Source: Sodalis sp. dw_96
GTDB taxonomy: Bacteria > Pseudomonadota > Gammaproteobacteria > Enterobacterales > Enterobacteriaceae
DNA: 64,000 nucleotides
Direction: 5' to 3'
NCBI RefSeq assembly: GCF_018449575.1
Contig: NZ_JAAVUT010000003.1
Coordinates: forward strand, 186,001-250,000
The position numbers were made by a program, and so were the translations under genes. The notes beneath the pieces were generated by a model, which worked only from the letters and a program-made list of their open reading frames with translations, did not search any database and had not been told where the DNA came from. This document shows, in pieces, positions 9,065 to 18,995 of the stretch (its first letter is position 1; every line of letters begins with the position of its first letter).

Positions 9065-9656
9065 TCCATTTCTCCGGCCAATGGCTGCGATAATGCAGGC
9101 TAATGAAAATTCCCTGTCTCCGCAAGGGTGTACGGTCCACCCGCTGACGGATGTGGAAAAGGGCTATGACGCCGGTGGGTTAAAAGATGTTATTTATCTT
9201 CAATGGGTAACAAAGAGTAACCCGAAATATATTTTTATAACTTTATCTGTCGCTATTTGTCTCTGCCTCCGTGGCTTTCCTGATGGCGATCGTGCCGGTA
9301 AAAGTAAGCGTTATTAATCAGATAACCAGGTTTGGATATTAGCTGTAAAGAGGGCGGCGACGTCTTCGCAGGCGATCCTCATTGGCGGAGTTGCCCCTGG
9401 ATGGCTACGATAATAAGCATGATCATAAAATTCAATAAAATGTGGAATCCTCGCCATGAAGGTTTTCACCCATTTCGCCGCCAGGTTTCGCGGCATAAGC
9501 CGTTAAGCTCCGCGCCTTAACATTTGCGGTTCAAGCCAGCCTTGTACTTTTCGCCTGCCGTCATCGGAAGCGGCGAGCTTTTGCCAAAGGATAACTCAGG
9601 GGTTTGACAACATGCTTCGAACGAACGTCCAAGTAGAGAAAAAAGAAACGGTGAGC
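9065..9656. other. Intergenic region without a convincing gene
   Basis: This 590-bp stretch separates the alkC-type gene (minus) from ybhP (plus). Short frames on both strands, for example about 60 codons on the minus strand at 9314-9496, lack a ribosome-binding site and recognisable similarity. An in-frame ATG at 9612 could extend ybhP by 15 codons. Promoters for both flanking genes presumably lie here; no clear operator was found. Confidence 0.5.
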
Positions 9657-10418
9657 ATGACGCCGGCGGAGCAGGGATTCTCCTTCAAAGTATTGACCAT
9701 TAATACCCATAAAGGCTTTGCCGCGTTTAACCGGCGGTTTATTCTGCCGGAGCTGCGCGAAGCGGTACGTACCGTCAGTCCCGATATCGTTTTTTTACAA
9801 GAGGTCTTGGGAGCCAATGAGAAACATTCCCGGCGTTTTGAAAATTGGCCGATAGTGCCGCAGTATGAATTTCTGGCGGATACCCTATGGGCGAACTTCG
9901 CCTATGGGCGCAACGCGGTCTATGCCGACGGTGACCACGGCAATGCCCTGCTTTCCCGCTTTCCCATTGCAAGTTACCGTAATCTGGACCTGTCGGTCGA
10001 GGGCAGCGAGAAGCGCGGCATGCTGCATTGCATCCTCCAGGTGCCGGGCCGGGATGTGCCGCTGCATATGATGTGCGTGCATTTAGGACTGAAAGAGCGG
10101 CATCGCCGTGAGCAGATGCTGCTGATAAGCCAACATATCGCCTCGCTGCCCGTGCACGCGCCGATGGTGCTGGCCGGTGATTTCAACGACTGGCGTCAAC
10201 AGGCCAATGGCCTGCTCGGACGGGAGGCCGGTCTGGAAGAGGTGTTCACCAAAGCTTACGGTCGTCCGGCCAAGACGTTTCCCGCCCGTTTCCCGGTATT
10301 GCGCCTGGACCGCATCTATGTCCGTAATGCCCGCATCAGCCGGCCCACCTCCCTGGCCAATCAGCCCTGGTCGCATTTATCCGATCACGCCCCCCTGGCG
10401 GTGGAGATTTTGCTATGA
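9657..10418 (+). CDS. ybhP: Endonuclease/exonuclease/phosphatase-family protein YbhP
   Basis: EEP-superfamily protein (253 aa from ATG 9657, the same length as recalled for E. coli YbhP). Motifs: [12 protein letters not shown] near the N terminus, DIVFLQEV (metal-binding Glu), [15 protein letters not shown] (catalytic Asp/Asn) and LSDHAPL (catalytic His) at the end. An upstream in-frame ATG at 9612 would add 15 residues; 9657 is preferred on family length and a GGTGA sequence just upstream. The stop overlaps the clsB ATG (ATGA). The conserved ybhP-clsB-ybhN order suggests a role in phospholipid or envelope metabolism; the substrate is unknown. Confidence 0.88.
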   Translation: MTPAEQGFSFKVLTINTHKGFAAFNRRFILPELREAVRTVSPDIVFLQEVLGANEKHSRRFENWPIVPQYEFLADTLWANFAYGRNAVYADGDHGNALLSRFPIASYRNLDLSVEGSEKRGMLHCILQVPGRDVPLHMMCVHLGLKERHRREQMLLISQHIASLPVHAPMVLAGDFNDWRQQANGLLGREAGLEEVFTKAYGRPAKTFPARFPVLRLDRIYVRNARISRPTSLANQPWSHLSDHAPLAVEILL

Positions 10419-11659
10419 ATATGGAATGGCGTGAGGGCAATAAAATAACTTTATTGGAAAACGGCGAAGAATTTTTCCCGCGGCTTTATGACAGAATCGG
10501 CCGGGCGGAAACGGAAGTGCTGCTGGAGACCTTTATCCTGTTTGAGGATAAGGTCGGTCTGGCCCTGCAAGAGAATCTCATTGCCGCGGCGCAGCGCGGC
10601 GTAAAGGTGGAGGTGATGGTGGACGGTTACGGTTCGGCGAATCTTTCCGAAGGATATATCGCCGCCATGACCACCGCCGGGATTCGTTTTCGCTTTTTTG
10701 ATCCCCGCCCGGCCTTTATGGGGATGCGTACCAATATGTTTCGCCGCCTGCACCGTAAAACGGTGGTGGTGGACGGGCGCATTGCCTTTATCGGCGGGAT
10801 CAACTTTTCCGCCGAGCATTACAGCGATTACGGTGCGCAGGCGAAACAGGATTATGCGGTGGAGCTGGAAGGGCCGGTGGTGGCGGATATCCACCGCTAC
10901 ACCCTGGAAACGCTGTACAGCGAGGCCCGGCAGCGCAACTGGTGGGGCCGCCGCTCAAAACTGCCGGCCTATAACCGCCAGCCCGGCGAGGCCCAGGCGC
11001 TGTTCGTCTTTCGAGATAACGACGAACACGATACCGATATTGAACGGCATTATCTCGATATGCTGCGTACCGCCAAGCAGGATGTGATCATCGCCAATGC
11101 CTATTTTTTCCCCGGCTACCGCCTGCTCAAGGAGATGCGTAACGCGGCGCGGCGCGGGGTTCGGGTGAAATTGATCGTTCAGGGAGAGCCGGACATGCCC
11201 ATCGTGAAGGTGGGCGCGCGCATGCTTTACAACTACCTGGTGCCGGAAGGGGTGATGATTTATGAATATCGCCGCCGTCCCCTACACGGCAAAGTCGCCG
11301 TCAAGGACGACTACTGGTCCACCGTCGGTTCCAGTAATCTCGATCCCCTGAGCCTGTCGCTGAATCTGGAAGCTAACGTGATGATTCACGACAGCCGGTT
11401 CAATGGTTTGCTGCGTGACAAACTCAACCGGCTGATAGCGGAGGATTGCCAGCTTATCGATGAGAGCCAGGTGCCGAAACAGACCTACTGGCATTTGGCG
11501 AAAAGCGTAGTGGTGTTCCATTTCCTGCGGCACTTTCCGGCCTGGATCGGCTGGCTTCCGGCCCATACGCCGAAATTATCCCTGGTGCCGCCCCCGGTGC
11601 AGCCGGAAATTGAGACCCAAGACCGGGCCGAACCTGAAAACGAGGGCGCCAAGCCGTGA
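10415..11659 (+). CDS. clsB: Cardiolipin synthase B (YbhO)
   Basis: Phospholipase D superfamily enzyme (414 aa) making cardiolipin at the inner membrane. Two HKD motifs are present: [18 protein letters not shown] in the first half and [20 protein letters not shown] in the second. A hydrophobic patch near residue 370 ([21 protein letters not shown]) may bind membrane. The C-terminal tail is Pro/Glu-rich and slightly longer than I recall for E. coli ClsB. Translationally coupled to ybhP upstream and ybhN downstream (GTG overlapping TGA). Confidence 0.94.
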   Translation: MNMEWREGNKITLLENGEEFFPRLYDRIGRAETEVLLETFILFEDKVGLALQENLIAAAQRGVKVEVMVDGYGSANLSEGYIAAMTTAGIRFRFFDPRPAFMGMRTNMFRRLHRKTVVVDGRIAFIGGINFSAEHYSDYGAQAKQDYAVELEGPVVADIHRYTLETLYSEARQRNWWGRRSKLPAYNRQPGEAQALFVFRDNDEHDTDIERHYLDMLRTAKQDVIIANAYFFPGYRLLKEMRNAARRGVRVKLIVQGEPDMPIVKVGARMLYNYLVPEGVMIYEYRRRPLHGKVAVKDDYWSTVGSSNLDPLSLSLNLEANVMIHDSRFNGLLRDKLNRLIAEDCQLIDESQVPKQTYWHLAKSVVVFHFLRHFPAWIGWLPAHTPKLSLVPPPVQPEIETQDRAEPENEGAKP

Positions 11660-12666
11660 AGTATAACGGCTCTTACCGCCGGCACCGGGCACAGCCGGAA
11701 AAAACACGCCGGCGCCGGCCGGTGTTAAAAAAAATCCTGACGCTGCTGTTTTTTATCGCCGTGGCGGTTTTACTGGTCGTGTATGCCCGCAAGGTGGATT
11801 GGGGCGACGTCGCCCACGCCATTACCCATTACAGCCAACGCACGGTGCTGATGGTGGTGGGATTGGTGGTGGTCAGCTACCTGCTGTACGGCATTTACGA
11901 TCTCATCGGCCGCGCTTATTGCGGGCACAAATTGGCGGTGTCGCGGGTCATGCTGGTTTCATTTATCTGTTATGCCTTTACGTTGACCCTGAGCACCTGG
12001 GTCGGCGGCATCGGCATGCGTTACCGGCTCTATTCCCGCCTCGGGCTATCCAACAGCGCCATCACCCGGATATTCAGCCTGAGCCTCGCCACCAACTGGC
12101 TGGGGTATATTCTGTTGTCCGGCGTGGTCTGCGCGTTCGGCGTGATAAAACTGCCGGGCAAATGGGATATCAGCGATCTTGCCTTGCGGCTGATCGGCAT
12201 CGGCTTATTGCTGTTTATCGCCGCCTATCTGTGGTGCTGCGCATTCGCCAAACGCCGCCGCTGGACCATTAAGGGCCAGAAGCTGGTGCTGCCGTCGCTA
12301 CGTATGGCCGGCGCCCAACTGCTGGCCTCCTGCACCAATTGGTTGGTGATGGCGGCGATTATCTTTATCCTGCTCAATGATAATGCGGATTTCCCGCTGG
12401 TGCTCGGCGTGCTGCTGGTGAGCAGTATTGCCGGGGTGATTGTGCACATTCCGGCGGGCATCGGGGTGCTGGAAGCGGTGTTCGTCGCCATGCTCGGGGG
12501 TGGACATCTTAGTCACGGCGCCATTATCGCCGCCCTGCTGGCCTATCGCGCCATCTATTTTATCGCGCCGCTGCTCCTGGCGATTGTGCTCTATTTCGGT
12601 TTGGAAAGCCGCGCCGATGCCCTGCGGGAAAAGCGGACCTTGCCGCGAAATACCCAAAAGCCGTAG
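11656..12666 (+). CDS. ybhN: Inner-membrane protein YbhN (UPF0104/LPG-synthase TM family)
   Basis: Multi-pass membrane protein (336 aa; E. coli YbhN is 318) with roughly eight hydrophobic helices. Family segments include the NWLGYILL-like region and LLVSSIAGVIVHIPAGIGVLEAVF. The GTG start at 11656 overlaps the clsB stop. The first 30 residues are Arg/Lys-rich. Its 3' end overlaps the convergent oxidase subunit II gene by 76 bp. Recent work on the family points to phospholipid transport between membranes, but that assignment is from outside the sequence. Confidence 0.9.
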   Translation: MKYNGSYRRHRAQPEKTRRRRPVLKKILTLLFFIAVAVLLVVYARKVDWGDVAHAITHYSQRTVLMVVGLVVVSYLLYGIYDLIGRAYCGHKLAVSRVMLVSFICYAFTLTLSTWVGGIGMRYRLYSRLGLSNSAITRIFSLSLATNWLGYILLSGVVCAFGVIKLPGKWDISDLALRLIGIGLLLFIAAYLWCCAFAKRRRWTIKGQKLVLPSLRMAGAQLLASCTNWLVMAAIIFILLNDNADFPLVLGVLLVSSIAGVIVHIPAGIGVLEAVFVAMLGGGHLSHGAIIAALLAYRAIYFIAPLLLAIVLYFGLESRADALREKRTLPRNTQKP

Positions 12667-13625
12667 GTGTTGTACGCAAGTGTGACCGGAATCAATAGGG
12701 CGAACCCGGTCAGCATGAATCCCTGGCTCCGCGCCGGCGCGGAGGCCTGGGGGATGAGCAGCCCCGGCGGAATTACCGCCGGATAGAGCGCCAGCAGCAG
12801 CAGACCGAAAGACGCCATTACGCCCCCCAACGCCATGCACAGAGGCAGCATGGAAACGCGGCTGTGCAGCAACCGGCAAAATCCAATGGCGCATATCAAC
12901 AGAACGGCCCCGAGGGGCAGTGTGAATCGCAACTGCTGCAAATGGGCGCGGTAGACCGGATGCAGCGCGCCGGTCCATAACACCAGAACGATTACCGATA
13001 CCAGCGTTACCGCCCCCAACATCAGCCCGCGGCGCCGCGCCCGTGCCTGCAGGCTCTGTTCGGTACGCCAAATCAGCCAACAGGTTCCCAGCAGCGTATA
13101 GCCGGACATCAGCGCCAGACCGCAAAAAAACGGGAAAACGGAGAACCATTCCCAGCTGTTGCCGGTATAATGTGTCCCGTCATTGGGTATGCCCTGGATT
13201 AAGGCTCCCATCATAACGCCCTGGGCGCAGGCCGCCACGGCCGAACCGCCCATTAGCATGGTGTCCAATAGCCTACGGCGTTCCAACCGGGCATGATCGC
13301 GGTATTCAATGGACATACCGCGCAAGACCAGCGCCAGCAGCATTGCAAACGCAGGCACATATAGCGCGCTGAAAAAAATACTGTAGGCGGCGGGAAACAG
13401 AGCCAGCATGCCGCCGCCTGCCAAGACCAGCCAGGTTTCGTTACCGTCCCACACCGGCAGCAGCGTCAGGGTCATGACATGGCGATCTTCCTCGCGCCGA
13501 TGAAAGGCATATAACATGCCGGTGCCCAAATCGGTGCCGTCCAGCAGGGCATAAATCAGCATGCTGAAGGCCAGCGCGGCGGCCGCCAATAGTTGAATGT
13601 GCCCAGCCGATATTCCCCAATCCAC
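12591..13625 (-). CDS. cydB: Cytochrome bd-type ubiquinol oxidase subunit II
   Basis: CydB/CioB-family membrane subunit (344 aa) with about eight helices. Recognisable segments are ALLDGTDLGTGML near residue 30, VWDGNETWLVLAGG near residue 57 and the C-terminal NTYGFWVFRGKV. The GTG start shares one base with the stop of subunit I (TAGTG), after a GGAGGA ribosome-binding site. The 3' end runs 76 bp into ybhN on the other strand. With subunit I it forms a quinol:O2 oxidase. No cydX-like small gene was seen after it. Confidence 0.9.
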   Translation of the reverse strand: MDWGISAGHIQLLAAAALAFSMLIYALLDGTDLGTGMLYAFHRREEDRHVMTLTLLPVWDGNETWLVLAGGGMLALFPAAYSIFFSALYVPAFAMLLALVLRGMSIEYRDHARLERRRLLDTMLMGGSAVAACAQGVMMGALIQGIPNDGTHYTGNSWEWFSVFPFFCGLALMSGYTLLGTCWLIWRTEQSLQARARRRGLMLGAVTLVSVIVLVLWTGALHPVYRAHLQQLRFTLPLGAVLLICAIGFCRLLHSRVSMLPLCMALGGVMASFGLLLLALYPAVIPPGLLIPQASAPARSQGFMLTGFALLIPVTLAYNTYGFWVFRGKVRFSRRASARLSKPK

Positions 13626-15034
13626 TATAGGTCCTCCCCAGGTTGTTTTTGCCCGTCATTGCGCTCCGGCGCGGTTTGCCGGGCAAGAGAAGGAACCGGC
13701 CCCTGCTCGCCAGGCTGCGGCGGACGCCTCAGCAGGCGCAGCATATAGACCATACCGGTACCGAACACGCCCAAATAAACCACCGCCAGCGCGGCGCTGG
13801 AAAACAGCACCAACGGTGGCGATACCGGCGAAAGACTTTCTCCTGTGCGCACCAGACCGTAGACCATAAACGGCTGCCTGCCGGTTTCGGTGACGACCCA
13901 GCCGGCGAGCATGGCGACAAACCCCGCCGGCGCCAGGGCCAGCATAAACCATTGCAGCCAGCGCGCCCGCCAGAGATGACGGCGGCAGCGTACCACCAGT
14001 GCGCAGATGCCAGCGGCGGTCAACAGCAGTCCGAGTCCCACCATCAGGCGAAACGCGAAAAAGACCAGCGGTACGGAAGGGATGTCCCGGCGGGGGAATT
14101 CATTCAGGCTGGTAATGGTGCCGGTCAGGTTATGACGTAAATAAAGGGAGCCGACGCGGGGAATGGACAGCTCCAATCGGTTACGCCCCCGGGCGGTATC
14201 CGGCACGGCGAACAGCCGCATCGGTTCGCCGGCCCCCGGCGGCGGCCTTTGCCAATCACCCTCCATGGCCGCGACCTTTTGCGGCTGATAGCGCAGGGTA
14301 TTTTCCCCATGCAAATCGCCGGCAATGATTTGCAGCGGTCCGGCGATGGTCAAGATCCAAAGCGCCAGAGAATACATGATGCGTGCCCCCGGGTTTCGGT
14401 GATCGCGCAGCAGGTGCCAAGCTCCCGTGGCGGCAACCATGCAAGCGGTGCCTAAAAATGCCGCCAGCAGCATATGCGCCAGGCGGTAGATAAACGAGGG
14501 ATTATAGATAATATCCAGCCAGGCCTCCGGCTGAAAGCGTCCATCGGCGCCCAGAGAAATCCCGGCCGGGGTTTGCATCCAGGAATTGGCCGACAAAATC
14601 CAGAACGCGCTGAACAGGGAACCCAGAGCCACCATGCAGGTGGTAAAAAAATGCAGTTTGGCCCCGACTTTACCCATGCCAAATAGCATGATGCCCATAA
14701 AGCCCGCTTCCAGGAAAAACGCCACCAGCACTTCATAAAACATCAGCGGACCGATAATTGCGCCGGCGCGGGTGGAGAATGTCCCCCAGTTGGTACCGAA
14801 CTCAAATTCCATGATGACGCCGGAAACCACCCCCACAGCCACATTCAGCGCGAAAATCTTGAGCCAAAAATGGTAAAGATCAAGGTACGCCGGACGCCGG
14901 CTCCAGAGCCAGAGCCCCTCGATGACCATCAGGAAATGGGCCAGTCCGATGGTAAACGCGGCCAGAACGATATGAAAACCGATGGTAAAGGCAAATTGAG
15001 ACCTGGCGATGACGAGCAGGGAATCAGCGGTCAT
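13625..15034 (-). CDS. cydA: Cytochrome bd-type ubiquinol oxidase subunit I (short Q-loop)
   Basis: CydA/CioA-family subunit (469 aa), shorter than E. coli CydA (522), which fits the short-Q-loop or cyanide-insensitive (Cio) type. Haem-ligand candidates are H21 (FTIGFHIVLAAFTIG) and the His in IYRLAHMLLAA; the GRQPF motif is present. ATG 15034 is chosen over an upstream frame extension of 36 non-hydrophobic codons because the family begins just before the first helix. It lies 52 bp after the DUF1641 gene on the same strand, so it may be transcribed with the formate dehydrogenase genes. Confidence 0.9.
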   Translation of the reverse strand: MTADSLLVIARSQFAFTIGFHIVLAAFTIGLAHFLMVIEGLWLWSRRPAYLDLYHFWLKIFALNVAVGVVSGVIMEFEFGTNWGTFSTRAGAIIGPLMFYEVLVAFFLEAGFMGIMLFGMGKVGAKLHFFTTCMVALGSLFSAFWILSANSWMQTPAGISLGADGRFQPEAWLDIIYNPSFIYRLAHMLLAAFLGTACMVAATGAWHLLRDHRNPGARIMYSLALWILTIAGPLQIIAGDLHGENTLRYQPQKVAAMEGDWQRPPPGAGEPMRLFAVPDTARGRNRLELSIPRVGSLYLRHNLTGTITSLNEFPRRDIPSVPLVFFAFRLMVGLGLLLTAAGICALVVRCRRHLWRARWLQWFMLALAPAGFVAMLAGWVVTETGRQPFMVYGLVRTGESLSPVSPPLVLFSSAALAVVYLGVFGTGMVYMLRLLRRPPQPGEQGPVPSLARQTAPERNDGQKQPGEDL

Positions 15035-15086
15035 CAGACGTGACTCCGGTCCGGCCTGATGCCGTTCATGACGGACGTCCCAGGCA

Positions 15087-15572
15087 TCAGGCGTCGCTGG
15101 GCTTGCCGCTGAAGGATGAAATCGGCTTATCCACCGACTCATCCATACGGCGGTTAAAGGCCTTCAGCCCTTCGATAAACGGGGTGACGGTTCGCCAGAA
15201 GGCCTCGTCATTGAGCATTTTATACAGCCCTCGCACGCCCGGCGGCTCGCGGTCCGCCTCGCTCTCCCCGCGGTCGCGGCCGAGGGTATCGAGCATATCG
15301 CGCACCGCGAACACCAATTTATAGAACTGGCCGGGGGGAAAGGTGGAGAGGGCCATCATCAGTATTGACAGATTTTGTATGGCATTCAGCGATCCCTCAC
15401 GGTTAAGCCCGTTTACAAGCACTTGGGCCACCTGATTATTGGCCGCCGCCAGATCGTTGGCAAAGCGCAGAATGCCGTGTTCATGCAGGGTTTGCAGCAG
15501 TCGCTCCAGCTCTTCATGGGCATCCGATCCGATTTTAGGCGGTTCAACCGCATAACTGATAGGTTTGGCCAT
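15087..15572 (-). CDS. DUF1641 protein associated with formate dehydrogenase
   Basis: Soluble helical protein (161 aa) of the DUF1641 family, which commonly follows FdhA-type formate dehydrogenase genes. Its ATG abuts the fdhA stop with no gap (TAAATG). The function of the family is unknown; a structural or maturation role for the dehydrogenase is inferred from linkage. No metal-binding motif is visible. Confidence 0.8.
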   Translation of the reverse strand: MAKPISYAVEPPKIGSDAHEELERLLQTLHEHGILRFANDLAAANNQVAQVLVNGLNREGSLNAIQNLSILMMALSTFPPGQFYKLVFAVRDMLDTLGRDRGESEADREPPGVRGLYKMLNDEAFWRTVTPFIEGLKAFNRRMDESVDKPISSFSGKPSDA

Positions 15573-18545
15573 TTAAAATTTCTCCGGATAGGGTTCTTGC
15601 CCCGGGGGCGACACATAATCTTCCCGCGCCCATTTCACTTCCACGGGGACTTTATGGATTGGCGTGCGATTGCCGAAGCGGAAATTATGCCTGGGTATCG
15701 GCGACGGACATTTTTCTTTCGGCAATATTTCCGCTTTGATCGCCAGCTCTTTATAGGCGGGAGTGTTCACATCGGGATCGTGGTGTTCCCCGGTCAGCGC
15801 ATTCACGCCGTCTTTGCCCTGATGGATGGGAATAAAGAGAGTGGAACCCTGCACCCTATCGGTAATCACCGCCGGCACTTCAAGGGAGCCCCGGCGCGAG
15901 GTGAGCCGCAGCCATGTTCCCTCCTCAATGCCGCGTTCGGCGGCCAGGGAGGGGCTTACTTCAACGAACCAGTTCGGTGTCAGGGACCAGATGCGCGGCC
16001 CGCGACCGGTCTGATTGGTGGACTGGAATTGCTCCAGCATCCTGCCGTTGTTGAGCATCAGGTCGTATTCTCTGTCGGGTTCCTCCGCCGGTTCCTTCCA
16101 GGTGAGCGGATAGAGGACGGCCTTGCGGTCTTCTGTATGGAAGCCGTCGGTATATAATAACGGCGTATCAGTGCCGTCCGCCTTCACCGGCCAGCAGAGG
16201 GATTTCCATCCTTCCAAGCGCTCATAGCTCACTCCGGCGAAGACCTTGGCGATGCCCGCCGCTTCCGCCATGATCTGAGAGGGATGCGTATACCCCCAGT
16301 CATGGCCCATTTTCGCCGCCAGCTCGGTGAGTATCCGCCAGTCCGGGCGGCTCTCCCCCAGGGGCGGCATCACTTCATAAAAGCGTTGGATGCGCCGCTC
16401 GGTATTGACGTAAGTTCCCTCTTTTTCCACGCTGGGACAACCGGGCAATACCACGTCGGCGAATTCGGCGGTACGGCTCATAAACAGATCCTGCACCACC
16501 ATGAAATCCAGATTGCTGAAACCCTGGTGCACATTGGCGGCATCGGCGTCCGAGAAGGCGGTTTCTTCGCCAATCACATACATGGCCTTGATTTTTTTAT
16601 CCTTTGCGTGCTGCACCATCATAAAATTATCGTCGCCGGCTTTGTCTGACAAGCTTTCGGGGGCCACACCCCAGGCTTTGGCCCATTTTGCGCGGATTTC
16701 ATGATCGGTGACTTTTTCGTAGCCGGGATAATAATCTTTCAAACAGCCGAAATCGCTCGCCCCCTGAACATTGTTATGTCCTCGCATGGGATAGCCGCCG
16801 GTGCCGGGGCGGCCATAATTGCCGGTGACCAGCAACAGATTCGACAAGGCGGTGCTGGTATCCGCGCCGTGGCTATGCTGGGTGATGCCCATGGCCCAGA
16901 TTATACAGACGGATTCTGCCCGGCCTATCATCTCGGCTGCATCGATGAGCTGCGGGCGGGGGATACCGGTGATGCGTTCGGCGAACGCCAGGGTAAAGGG
17001 AGCCAGAGAATCACGGTAGGCTTCCACCTGATTGACCTTGGTGGCGAGAAAATCCCTATCGGCATAACCTTGGTCGAACATATAGCGGGCCATGGCGGAT
17101 GCCCATACCATATCGGTACTGGATTTGATACGCAAATAGATATCGGCCCGTTCGGCCATTTCATGTTTGCGCGGGTCCACCACGATTAACTTGTGGCCAT
17201 AATGTTTGCGGGCTGCTTTGATTTTGGCGGCGATTACCGGATGATTTTCAGCGGTATTGCTGCCGATGATGATTATCAACTCGGCTTTTGCGAGGTCGGC
17301 GATGGTGCCCGCGTCGCCACCGTATCCCACGGTACGGAATAAGCCCTGGGTCGCCGGGTTCTGGCAGTAGCGGGATGAGTTGTCAACGCTATTGGTACCT
17401 ATAATCAGGCGGGCGATTTTCTGCGTCAAATAGGCTTCTTCGTTACTCCCTTTGCTTGAGCCGATAAAACCAATGCTGTCGGCGCCGTGTATATTGCGGA
17501 TATCCAGCAACCGCCGGGCGACCAGCGTCAGGGCCTCATCCCAGCCGGCCGGCCGGAAGCGACCGTTTTCACGGATGAGCGGCGTGGTAAGGCGCTTATC
17601 GCTGTTGACGAAATCCCAGCCGAACTTCCCCTTGATGCAGGTGGAAATGCCATTGGCCGGCGCATCCACTGTCGGCTGCACTTTGAGAATATGCCGATCG
17701 CGGGTCCACATTTCGAATGAGCATCCAACGCCGCAGTAGGTACACACCGTTTTGGTCCGCTTGATTTCCGGCTGACGCCAATGCATGTCCATCATGGAAA
17801 TTCCCGTGATGATTTCCGCGCCGGTGGTGTTCTCGATGGTTTTGATCATATCGATCAGCGGGCGTTTCAGCGCGGGAGACATGGCGGTGAAGGGACCGGC
17901 GTCCGGCTGCATGGTTTTTTCCATTAGGGCATTGCAGGGGCAGACCGTCACGCAGTGACCGCAGCTCACGCAGCTCGACCCGGCAATGGTTTCGCCTCCA
18001 TCCCATAACACCCTTGGATGGGGCGCGTTAAAATCGATGGTGAGGGTTTCATTCACTTCGACATTTTGACAGGCGTCTACGCAGCGGCCGCACAGAATAC
18101 ACTGATCGGGATCGTAGGTATAAAAGGGATTTGAATGATCTTTTTCGTAGGGTTTGCGTTGGTATTTATAGTGCTGAATGGGGATATGCATGTCCGCCAT
18201 GGTATTGTGCAGGGTGCAATCGCCGGTATTATGTTCACAAACGGTACAGTAAAGTTCATGTTTCGCCAGCAGGCGATCCATGCCCTCATGCTGGGCAGCC
18301 TGAACCTCGGCCTGTTGGCTGACAATGTTCATCCCGTCGGCGGTGCGCAGGGTGCAGCCGCGCACCAGCCGATTATTCTGTTTAACCCAGCAGACATCGC
18401 AGGTTTCGAGTGGGTCCAGCGCCGGGTGATAGCAAACATGAGGCAGGTTAATACCCTGTGCGGTTAGGAAGTCAACCAGGGGTATATCCGCTTCGCCGGT
18501 AAGTGGCATTCCGTCGAAGTGAATGGTGCAAAGTGTCTGTTTCAT
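15573..18545 (-). CDS. fdhA: Formate dehydrogenase alpha subunit (soluble, Mo/W, Cys-type)
   Basis: Large molybdopterin oxidoreductase (990 aa). Order of domains: N-terminal [2Fe-2S] ferredoxin/NuoG-like (C38, C49, C52, C64), a His/Cys segment near 96-110, two 4Fe-4S sites (C149, C152, C155, C159 and C192, C195, C198, C202), then the catalytic module with its own 4Fe-4S cysteines (C268, C271, C275, C303). The likely active-site residue is C394 in SSRYCQNPATQG, so no selenocysteine is required. ATG 18545 follows a good AGGTGG site; upstream codons in the frame are not protein-like. No Tat signal, so cytosolic. No fdhB-like diaphorase gene is adjacent, so the electron acceptor is open. Confidence 0.9.
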   Translation of the reverse strand: MKQTLCTIHFDGMPLTGEADIPLVDFLTAQGINLPHVCYHPALDPLETCDVCWVKQNNRLVRGCTLRTADGMNIVSQQAEVQAAQHEGMDRLLAKHELYCTVCEHNTGDCTLHNTMADMHIPIQHYKYQRKPYEKDHSNPFYTYDPDQCILCGRCVDACQNVEVNETLTIDFNAPHPRVLWDGGETIAGSSCVSCGHCVTVCPCNALMEKTMQPDAGPFTAMSPALKRPLIDMIKTIENTTGAEIITGISMMDMHWRQPEIKRTKTVCTYCGVGCSFEMWTRDRHILKVQPTVDAPANGISTCIKGKFGWDFVNSDKRLTTPLIRENGRFRPAGWDEALTLVARRLLDIRNIHGADSIGFIGSSKGSNEEAYLTQKIARLIIGTNSVDNSSRYCQNPATQGLFRTVGYGGDAGTIADLAKAELIIIIGSNTAENHPVIAAKIKAARKHYGHKLIVVDPRKHEMAERADIYLRIKSSTDMVWASAMARYMFDQGYADRDFLATKVNQVEAYRDSLAPFTLAFAERITGIPRPQLIDAAEMIGRAESVCIIWAMGITQHSHGADTSTALSNLLLVTGNYGRPGTGGYPMRGHNNVQGASDFGCLKDYYPGYEKVTDHEIRAKWAKAWGVAPESLSDKAGDDNFMMVQHAKDKKIKAMYVIGEETAFSDADAANVHQGFSNLDFMVVQDLFMSRTAEFADVVLPGCPSVEKEGTYVNTERRIQRFYEVMPPLGESRPDWRILTELAAKMGHDWGYTHPSQIMAEAAGIAKVFAGVSYERLEGWKSLCWPVKADGTDTPLLYTDGFHTEDRKAVLYPLTWKEPAEEPDREYDLMLNNGRMLEQFQSTNQTGRGPRIWSLTPNWFVEVSPSLAAERGIEEGTWLRLTSRRGSLEVPAVITDRVQGSTLFIPIHQGKDGVNALTGEHHDPDVNTPAYKELAIKAEILPKEKCPSPIPRHNFRFGNRTPIHKVPVEVKWAREDYVSPPGQEPYPEKF

Positions 18546-18914
18546 CAGGCCACCTCTAATAATCAAAAACGGCCATCGGCTCGACGACGGGCGGATTAAT
18601 TTCCAAAAACGCAGCAGGCGATAACATCCCGGGGATCTCACCCTCGGGCAATAAAACAAAGGGTTTCCCGTCATGAGGATCAAGATAACGGCTAATGTAA
18701 CAAAACTGTTATTTTAAAAGGTAGCTTCGAATGGCCAAAGCGCAATGTGAAGTGCTGTAAAATGGCGGATATTAAATTGTTGCAGATTATTGCTGTCCGT
18801 GATTTTAGCTGTGGGCCTGAAACGGCAGACAAAGGACATATTATGAGACGTAAACTGCTTGTAGGGATGAATCCTTTTATTCTGACGACGCCGGCAAAGC
18901 TTGTGCGACGATAT
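18546..18914. other. Upstream region of fdhA, no gene supported
   Basis: About 370 bp between fdhA (minus strand, start at 18545) and the terminator of the small lipoprotein gene. It should contain the fdhA promoter. A 79-codon plus-strand frame over 18747-18986 has no ribosome-binding site or similarity and crosses that terminator, so it was not accepted. No clear FNR, Fur or NarL site was recognised. Confidence 0.4.
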
Positions 18915-18966
18915 AAAAAAACTGCGCCGCCAAACGTCAGGTCATGCAACGGCATTTGGGGCGCAG
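18915..18966 (-). terminator. Rho-independent terminator of the small lipoprotein gene
   Basis: Read on the minus strand, CTGCGCC with CCAAA pairs with TTTGG and GGCGCAG around a 20-nt loop, followed by seven T residues. It starts 30 bp after the stop of the 40-residue lipoprotein gene and supports that gene being expressed. Confidence 0.8.
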
Positions 18967-18995
18967 CTCTCGCTACAGAGTGTTAAAGGCCGGTA

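Noticed and set aside
9314-9496. 60-codon minus-strand frame in the alkC-ybhP gap
   Set aside because: No ribosome-binding site, no recognisable similarity and no conserved context. It could be a gene fragment, but nothing supports it.
18747-18986. 79-codon plus-strand frame upstream of fdhA
   Set aside because: No ribosome-binding site, unusual composition, and it runs through the terminator of the 40-residue lipoprotein gene on the other strand.
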